Part shown: piece after piece, positions 5,377 through 7,241 of the stretch
Layout of the letters: each line of letters starts with the position of its first letter
Position numbering within the stretch: position 1 is the stretch's first letter
Source: Prevotella sp. UBA4341
GTDB lineage: Bacteria; Bacteroidota; Bacteroidia; Bacteroidales; Bacteroidaceae
Length of the DNA: 7,241 nucleotides
NCBI GenBank assembly: GCA_002393705.1
Contig: DGTH01000028.1
Span: forward strand, 1-7,241
Direction: 5' to 3'
Program-made: the position numbers and the translations under genes
The notes under the pieces: generated by a model
Databases searched by the model: none
What the model was told of the DNA's origin: nothing
The model's input: the letters and a program-made list of their open reading frames with translations, nothing else

Positions 5377-6114
5377 ATGAGACGAAGACACTATATACTG
5401 ACAATAGTAGTGGCAGCCGCCATGGCGCTGCTCACTACAGCCTGCAGCGACAAGTTCGGCGACGACCTGCGCAGCCTGGGAGGCCGCGTGGAGGTGCTCG
5501 AGGAGAGGGTGCTCGAAATGAACACCGACCTGGAGTCGCTGCAAACCATGATTCTGACCATTCAGCAGAACGGCTACATCACCAGCGTAACCCGCAACCA
5601 GGACGGCACGACCACCATCACCTTCAACGACGGACACAGCGTCACCCTGCGCGACGGACGCACAGGACAGGACGGTGCTGACGGACAGGACGGACAGGAC
5701 GGACAGGAAGCCACCCTGCTCATGGGCATCAGGCAGGCCTCGGACGGCATGTGGTACTGGACGCTCAACGGCCAATGGCTGCTCGACAGTGACGGCAACA
5801 AGGTACGCGCCGGAGCAACGGACGGCAAGGACGGCAAGGACGGCGAGGACGGGCTGAACGGACGCGACGGACACGACGGACGCGACGGACACGACGGCAT
5901 CGTACCCCAGATGCGCATCAACGACGAGGGCTTCTGGGAAGTCAGCACCGACGGCGGACTGACGTGGCAGAACACGGGCGTACAGGCCAACGGCAAGGAC
6001 GGCGAACCGGGACGTGCCGACATCTTCGGCTCGGTGGAGCTGTCGGAGGACGGCACCTACCTCATCGTTCACCTGGCCGACGGCAGCGAACCGTTCCACC
6101 TGCCCATCATGTAA
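5377..6114 (+). CDS. Collagen-like DUF4988-type lipoprotein, copy 2
   Basis: This 245-aa paralogue of the preceding gene has the same module order. An Arg-rich signal peptide (MRRRHY) leads to the lipobox LTTAC, with C23 lipidated. A long coiled coil (29-63) has regular 3-4 spacing through L31, L34, V38, L41, V45, M48, L52, L55, I59 and I62. ITSVTRNQDGTTTITFNDG follows. Gly-X-Y repeats occupy 94-110 (mostly GQD), then WYWTLNGQW. Gly-X-Y repeats at 150-174 mix GKD, GED, GLN, GRD and GHD, followed by VSTDGGLTWQ and a C-terminal beta segment (YLIVHLADGSEPFHLPI) unlike that of copy 1. The His-containing triplets GHD occur only here. A 39-nt block is identical to copy 1 at the TDGGLTWQ module. The start follows the first copy by 18 bp with no own promoter, so it should be co-transcribed. 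Likely an outer-membrane stalk or adhesin, possibly co-assembled with copy 1; inferred. Confidence 0.85.
   Translation: MRRRHYILTIVVAAAMALLTTACSDKFGDDLRSLGGRVEVLEERVLEMNTDLESLQTMILTIQQNGYITSVTRNQDGTTTITFNDGHSVTLRDGRTGQDGADGQDGQDGQEATLLMGIRQASDGMWYWTLNGQWLLDSDGNKVRAGATDGKDGKDGEDGLNGRDGHDGRDGHDGIVPQMRINDEGFWEVSTDGGLTWQNTGVQANGKDGEPGRADIFGSVELSEDGTYLIVHLADGSEPFHLPIM
5821..5895 (+). repeat. In-frame Gly-X-Asp 9-bp repeat array in copy 2
   Basis: Degenerate GGCAAGGAC/GGACGCGAC/GGACACGAC units encode Gly-Lys-Asp, Gly-Arg-Asp and Gly-His-Asp. The array is less uniform than in copy 1. The two arrays share many 9-mers, which makes recombination between the tandem genes possible. A smaller GQD array occurs at 5656-5706. 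Confidence 0.75.
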
Positions 6115-6124
6115 GAACAACCTC

Positions 6125-7241
6125 ATGCAGAGCAAGTCCATTCTGAATAACACAGCCAAGATTCTGCTGCCGCTCCTGCTGGGCGGGGCCATCTTGTACT
6201 GGATGTACCGCGACTTTGACTTCAAGGCGCTGCACGACGTCTTGTGGCACCAGATGGACTGGACCTGGATGTTGCTCTCCTTCCCCTTCGGCATTCTGGC
6301 GCAGATGTTCCGAGGCTGGCGCTGGCGGCAGACGCTGGAGCCGGTGATAGAGGATTCTTCCTCGAAAAAGAACATGCCCCGCAACTCGGTGCTCGTCAAC
6401 TCCATATTCCTGAGCTACGCGGCTTCGCTCGTCATTCCGCGCATCGGCGAGTTTACGCGCTGCGGTGTGCTGAAACGCTACGACGGCGTGTCCTTCTCGA
6501 AAGCTCTGGGCACCGTGGTCACCGAACGGGCTGTCGATTCGTTGGTCGTGCTGCTCTTCTCTGGTCTGACGCTCCTGCTGCAGATACCCGTCTTCAAGAC
6601 CTTCTTCAGCGAGACGGGCACCAGCATCGACGCCGTTTTCTCGCGCTTCACCACTACGGGCTGGCTCGTCACGGCCATCTGCGCCCTGGCGGCCCTCATC
6701 CTGCTGCACGTGCTGCTGCGCCACCTCTCTATATATAATAAGGTACGCGCGACGCTACAGGGCATCTGGCAGGGCGTCATCTCGCTCAAGGACGTGCGCA
6801 ACGTACCATTGTTCCTTTGCTTCACCTTTGGCATCTGGCTAAGCTATTTTCTGCACTACTACCTTACCTTCTTCTGCTTCGACTTTACCGAGCACCTTGG
6901 TCTGACCTGCGCCATGGTCACCTTCGTGGTGGGCTCCATAGCCGTCATCGTGCCTACGCCTAACGGAGCAGGCCCCTGGCACTTCGCCGTAAAGACCATG
7001 CTCATCCTCTACGGCGTGGCCGACACGCAGGCCCTCTACTTCGTCCTCATCGTCCACACCGTCCAGACCATGCTCGTCATTCTCTTAGGCATCTGGGCCT
7101 CACTGAGGCTGAGCTTTATCAAGAGGAAGGATTCCTTATCGAGGTACGAGGATTCATCGAGGTACGAGGTGCGAGGTACGAGGTGCGAGGATTCATCGAG
7201 GTACGAAGTGCGAGGTACGAGGTGCGAGGATTCATCGAGGT
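6125..7241 (+). CDS. UPF0104 / LPG_synthase_TM-like membrane protein, 3' end open at window edge
   Basis: The frame runs from ATG 6125 to the window end without a stop (372 codons seen), so the gene is partial here. The protein is a multi-pass inner-membrane protein of the lysylphosphatidylglycerol synthase TM / UPF0104 type (PF03706), related to flippase-like proteins. Hydrophobic helices lie near residues 12-28, 49-63, 93-105, 135-152, 181-202, 229-252, 262-276 and 305-330. Family landmarks are IPRIGEFTR (104-112), ERAVDSLVVLL (134-144) and PTPNGAGPWHF (277-287). Family members usually end at about 330-350 residues. The basic segment IKRKDS near 332-337 looks like the natural end, after which the frame enters a 39-bp tandem repeat. 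No catalytic MprF domain is seen in the visible part. It follows copy 2 by 10 bp, so it is in the operon. Substrate unknown. Its 5' end has no strong Shine-Dalgarno sequence. Confidence 0.85.
   Translation, partial: MQSKSILNNTAKILLPLLLGGAILYWMYRDFDFKALHDVLWHQMDWTWMLLSFPFGILAQMFRGWRWRQTLEPVIEDSSSKKNMPRNSVLVNSIFLSYAASLVIPRIGEFTRCGVLKRYDGVSFSKALGTVVTERAVDSLVVLLFSGLTLLLQIPVFKTFFSETGTSIDAVFSRFTTTGWLVTAICALAALILLHVLLRHLSIYNKVRATLQGIWQGVISLKDVRNVPLFLCFTFGIWLSYFLHYYLTFFCFDFTEHLGLTCAMVTFVVGSIAVIVPTPNGAGPWHFAVKTMLILYGVADTQALYFVLIVHTVQTMLVILLGIWASLRLSFIKRKDSLSRYEDSSRYEVRGTRCEDSSRYEVRGTRCEDSSR
7148..7241 (+). repeat. 39-bp tandem repeat (minisatellite), 2.4 units to window edge
   Basis: Units start at 7148, 7187 and 7226. 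The first two differ by a single base (GAGGTG versus GAAGTG); the third is cut by the window end. Each unit begins GAGGATTCATCGAGGTAC and itself contains smaller CGAGGTACGAGGTG repeats. A degenerate partial unit precedes it at 7127-7147. Because 39 is a multiple of 3, the membrane-protein frame stays open and would read EDSSRYEVRGTRC per unit. It may be an intergenic repeat that swallowed the gene's stop codon, or a real repetitive tail. Confidence 0.9.

Noticed and set aside
4645..6114. Polysaccharide lyase activity suggested by the PL29-type N-terminal annotation
   Set aside because: Only the coiled-coil and Gly-X-Y modules are present; both proteins are about 240 aa and have no catalytic domain.
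4564..6405. 613-codon open frame on the minus strand
   Set aside because: It lies opposite two lipoprotein genes with signal peptides, lipoboxes and family motifs. The frame is open because GC-rich Gly-X-Asp repeats lack stops on the opposite strand; its translation is low-complexity Val/Ala/Leu repeats.
6244..6738. 164-codon plus-strand frame inside the membrane-protein gene
   Set aside because: The correct frame starts at 6125, shows family motifs and membrane helices and stays open to the window end; this one is an out-of-frame shadow.
7148..7241. CRISPR array at the window end
   Set aside because: Units are contiguous with no unique spacers, so it is a plain tandem repeat.

Overview
The window looks like chromosomal DNA of a Bacteroidales bacterium, most likely Prevotella/Segatella or a close relative. 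Three start regions carry the Bacteroidota promoter form (-33 TTTG-like box, about 19 bp spacer, -7 TAnnTTTG). The protein families also fit: a Bacteroidales-type AAA-ATPase/PD-(D/E)XK fusion, an OmpA-family outer-membrane protein and two DUF4988-type collagen-like lipoproteins. The genus is an inference from style, not from a marker gene.

Region 1 (1-1183): a promoter-proximal gap, then a tight three-gene operon joined by two ATGA stop/start overlaps. It encodes a DUF3791-like small protein, a DUF3990 protein with ADP-ribosyltransferase-like motifs, and a second small, probably helical protein. The layout is that of a tripartite toxin-antitoxin or defence module. A perfect inverted repeat brackets its -7 box, as expected for autoregulation.

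Region 2 (1184-3020): a monocistronic 540-aa ATP-binding protein with a C-terminal PD-(D/E)XK nuclease-like domain. It has a near-consensus promoter whose -33 box lies in an inverted repeat, and a strong hairpin terminator.

Region 3 (3021-3478): an AT-rich intergenic region. On the minus strand it holds a 31-aa single-transmembrane ORF with its own Shine-Dalgarno sequence and a consensus promoter. Two palindromes lie between that promoter and the divergent plus-strand promoter of the next operon.

Region 4 (3479-7241): a plus-strand envelope operon with gaps of 44, 18 and 10 bp. It encodes an OmpA-family protein, two tandem paralogous lipoproteins (coiled coil plus Gly-X-Y repeats) and a UPF0104/LPG_synthase_TM-like multi-pass membrane protein. 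The last reading frame stays open to the window edge through a 39-bp tandem repeat (13 codons per unit). The OmpA protein probably anchors the outer membrane to peptidoglycan and the lipoproteins probably form trimeric stalks at the envelope. How the membrane protein contributes is not evident.
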